This document shows positions 63,038-64,000 of a stretch of DNA of 64,000 bases, piece by piece. Source of the DNA: CAZUSO01 sp964622775. Its GTDB lineage: Bacteria > Bacteroidota > Bacteroidia > Chitinophagales > Chitinophagaceae. Under the pieces are notes generated by a model, which did not search any database, had not been told where the DNA came from, and was given only the letters and a program-made list of their open reading frames with translations. Numbering within the stretch: position 1 is the stretch's first letter; each line of letters starts with the position of its first letter. Location of the stretch: positions 7,587 to 71,586 of the forward strand of contig CAZUSO010000005.1 in NCBI GenBank assembly GCA_964622775.1. Direction: 5' to 3'. The position numbers and the translations under genes were made by a program.

Positions 63038-64000
63038 ATGACAAAGATAAATGCAGCGATAACTGCTGTTGGGGGCTATGTGCCTGATTATATTCTCACA
63101 AACCGTGAGCTGGAAAGTATTGTTGATACTTCCGATGAATGGATTACCACACGTACAGGAATTAAGGAGCGTAGGATTTTAAAAGGCGAAGGACTCGGAA
63201 CATCTTATCTGGCTACCAGGGCGGTTAAAGATTTATTGCAACGCTATAATGTTGATCCGCTGGACATTGATTTGTTGATTTGCGCAACAACTACTCCCGA
63301 TATGCAGTTCCCGGCCACCGGAAATCTGATTGCCTCTAATTGCGGTATGGATAATGCCTTCAGCTATGATGTGAGTGCCGCTTGTTGTGGTTTTTTGTTT
63401 GCATTAAATGCCGGTACACAGTATATTGAAACCGGTCGCTGTAAAAAGGTTTTGGTAGTTGGTGGCGATAAGATGAGCTCTATCGTTGACTATACCGACC
63501 GTACAACCTGTATTATCTTTGGTGATGGCGCCGGAGCCGTATTATTGGAGCCTAATCAGGAGGGCAATGGTGTGCTGGATGCGGTGCTTAAAAGTGATGG
63601 AAGCGGGTGGATTCATTTACACCAGAAAGCGGGCGGTTCTCAGAAACCGGCAAGCATAGAAACCGTAATGGCTAAAGAGCATTTCATTTATCAGGAAGGT
63701 CAGAAGGTTTTTCGTTTTGCCGTTCAGAAAATGTCTGACGCCTGTGTGGAAATTATGCAGCGGAACAAGCTGTCTGCGGAAAGCGTGGACTGGCTGGTGC
63801 CGCATCAGGCCAACCTCCGCATTATCAATGCTGCCCGTGAACGTATGGGCTTGCCCGAATCTAAAGTAATGGAGAATATTCAACGTTATGGAAACACGAC
63901 AAGTGGCACTATTCCACTTTGTCTCTGGGACTGGCAGGATAAGTTGAAGAAAGGGGATAACCTGGTACTGGCTGCATTTGGCGGTGGCTTTACCTGGGGT
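63038..64000 (+). CDS. fabH: 3-oxoacyl-[ACP] synthase III (3' end outside window)
   Basis: 321 residues are visible from ATG 63038 to the window edge; the last visible residues (FGGGFTWG) show that only about 8-12 are missing. FabH condenses acetyl-CoA (or a branched acyl-CoA) with malonyl-ACP to start fatty-acid synthesis. The triad is C116 (DVSAACCGF; the usual neighbour is Ala, here Cys117), H256 (WLVPHQANLRI) and N286 (RYGNTTSG). It follows fabG in a probable operon. Confidence 0.96.
   Translation, partial: MTKINAAITAVGGYVPDYILTNRELESIVDTSDEWITTRTGIKERRILKGEGLGTSYLATRAVKDLLQRYNVDPLDIDLLICATTTPDMQFPATGNLIASNCGMDNAFSYDVSAACCGFLFALNAGTQYIETGRCKKVLVVGGDKMSSIVDYTDRTTCIIFGDGAGAVLLEPNQEGNGVLDAVLKSDGSGWIHLHQKAGGSQKPASIETVMAKEHFIYQEGQKVFRFAVQKMSDACVEIMQRNKLSAESVDWLVPHQANLRIINAARERMGLPESKVMENIQRYGNTTSGTIPLCLWDWQDKLKKGDNLVLAAFGGGFTWG

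Noticed and set aside
1..64000. CRISPR arrays, rRNA and tRNA genes
   Set aside because: I found no regularly spaced direct repeats with unique spacers, no 16S/23S-like segments and no tRNA-like cloverleaf sequence that I could recognise by reading; subtle tRNAs could still be missed.

Overview
This window reads as a chromosomal segment from a member of the Bacteroidota, probably a Chitinophaga-like or Saprospira-like lineage. The evidence is: type IX secretion parts and substrates (PorT, one type A and one type B sorting domain), two SusC-like TonB receptors with carboxypeptidase-regulatory N-domains, an alpha-oxoamine synthase of the serine palmitoyltransferase type, a DUF4270 lipoprotein, a MoxR/Bat cluster, and repeated use of the Bacteroidota promoter (TTTG, about 20 nt, TAnnTTTG). 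Most of the window is core chromosome. Accessory or mobile traces lie at about 12.0-13.1 kb, 27.7-28.5 kb, 52.1-52.3 kb and inside leuS.

Layout. 0-1.2 kb: GH3 enzyme (partial) overlapping paaD. 1.6-11.8 kb, minus strand: rpoB without rpoC beside it, a periplasmic rhodanese-thioredoxin fusion, rpsO, clpC and a FUSC-type membrane protein. 12.0-13.1 kb: IS5-type transposase remnant abutting a decayed Crp/Fnr gene. 13.2-17.8 kb: a secreted protein with two DUF3494 (ice-binding-like) domains and a TonB receptor. 17.9-24.1 kb: prfB, panC, a half-size glycogen-synthase-like protein, a DUF4270 lipoprotein and glmS. 24.2-27.2 kb: a TonB receptor divergent from a DtxR/MntR regulator, with a perfect 16-bp palindrome in the receptor promoter. 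27.3-33.0 kb: small membrane proteins, repeats, and moxR-DUF58-batD-like-batA. 33.6-47.2 kb: a 2752-residue type IX substrate and a TamB-like protein. 47.5-50.6 kb, minus strand: ubiE, porT, clpX and a small protein. 50.7-55.7 kb: dprA, a MITE-like element, radC, a Gfo/Idh oxidoreductase and a polyprenyl sugar-phosphate transferase. 55.8-59.1 kb: leuS. 59.2-64.0 kb: recA, a small membrane protein, spt-like gene, fabG and fabH (partial).

The most unusual object is leuS. Its reading frame carries an in-frame insertion of about 168 codons encoding a DUF559 (Vsr-like PD-(D/E)xK nuclease) domain. It sits in a loop of the CP1 editing domain just before the TTRPDT motif. A 19-bp palindrome (CCCTCTCC...GGAGAGGG) lies at one end and a C-rich/G11 repeat at the other. 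It looks like a mobile nuclease module that spreads inside protein-coding genes without splicing. Other points of note are the solitary rpoB, the metalloregulator palindrome within a promoter spacer, the ten-unit repeat in the giant adhesin-like protein, and several small open frames and pseudogenes.
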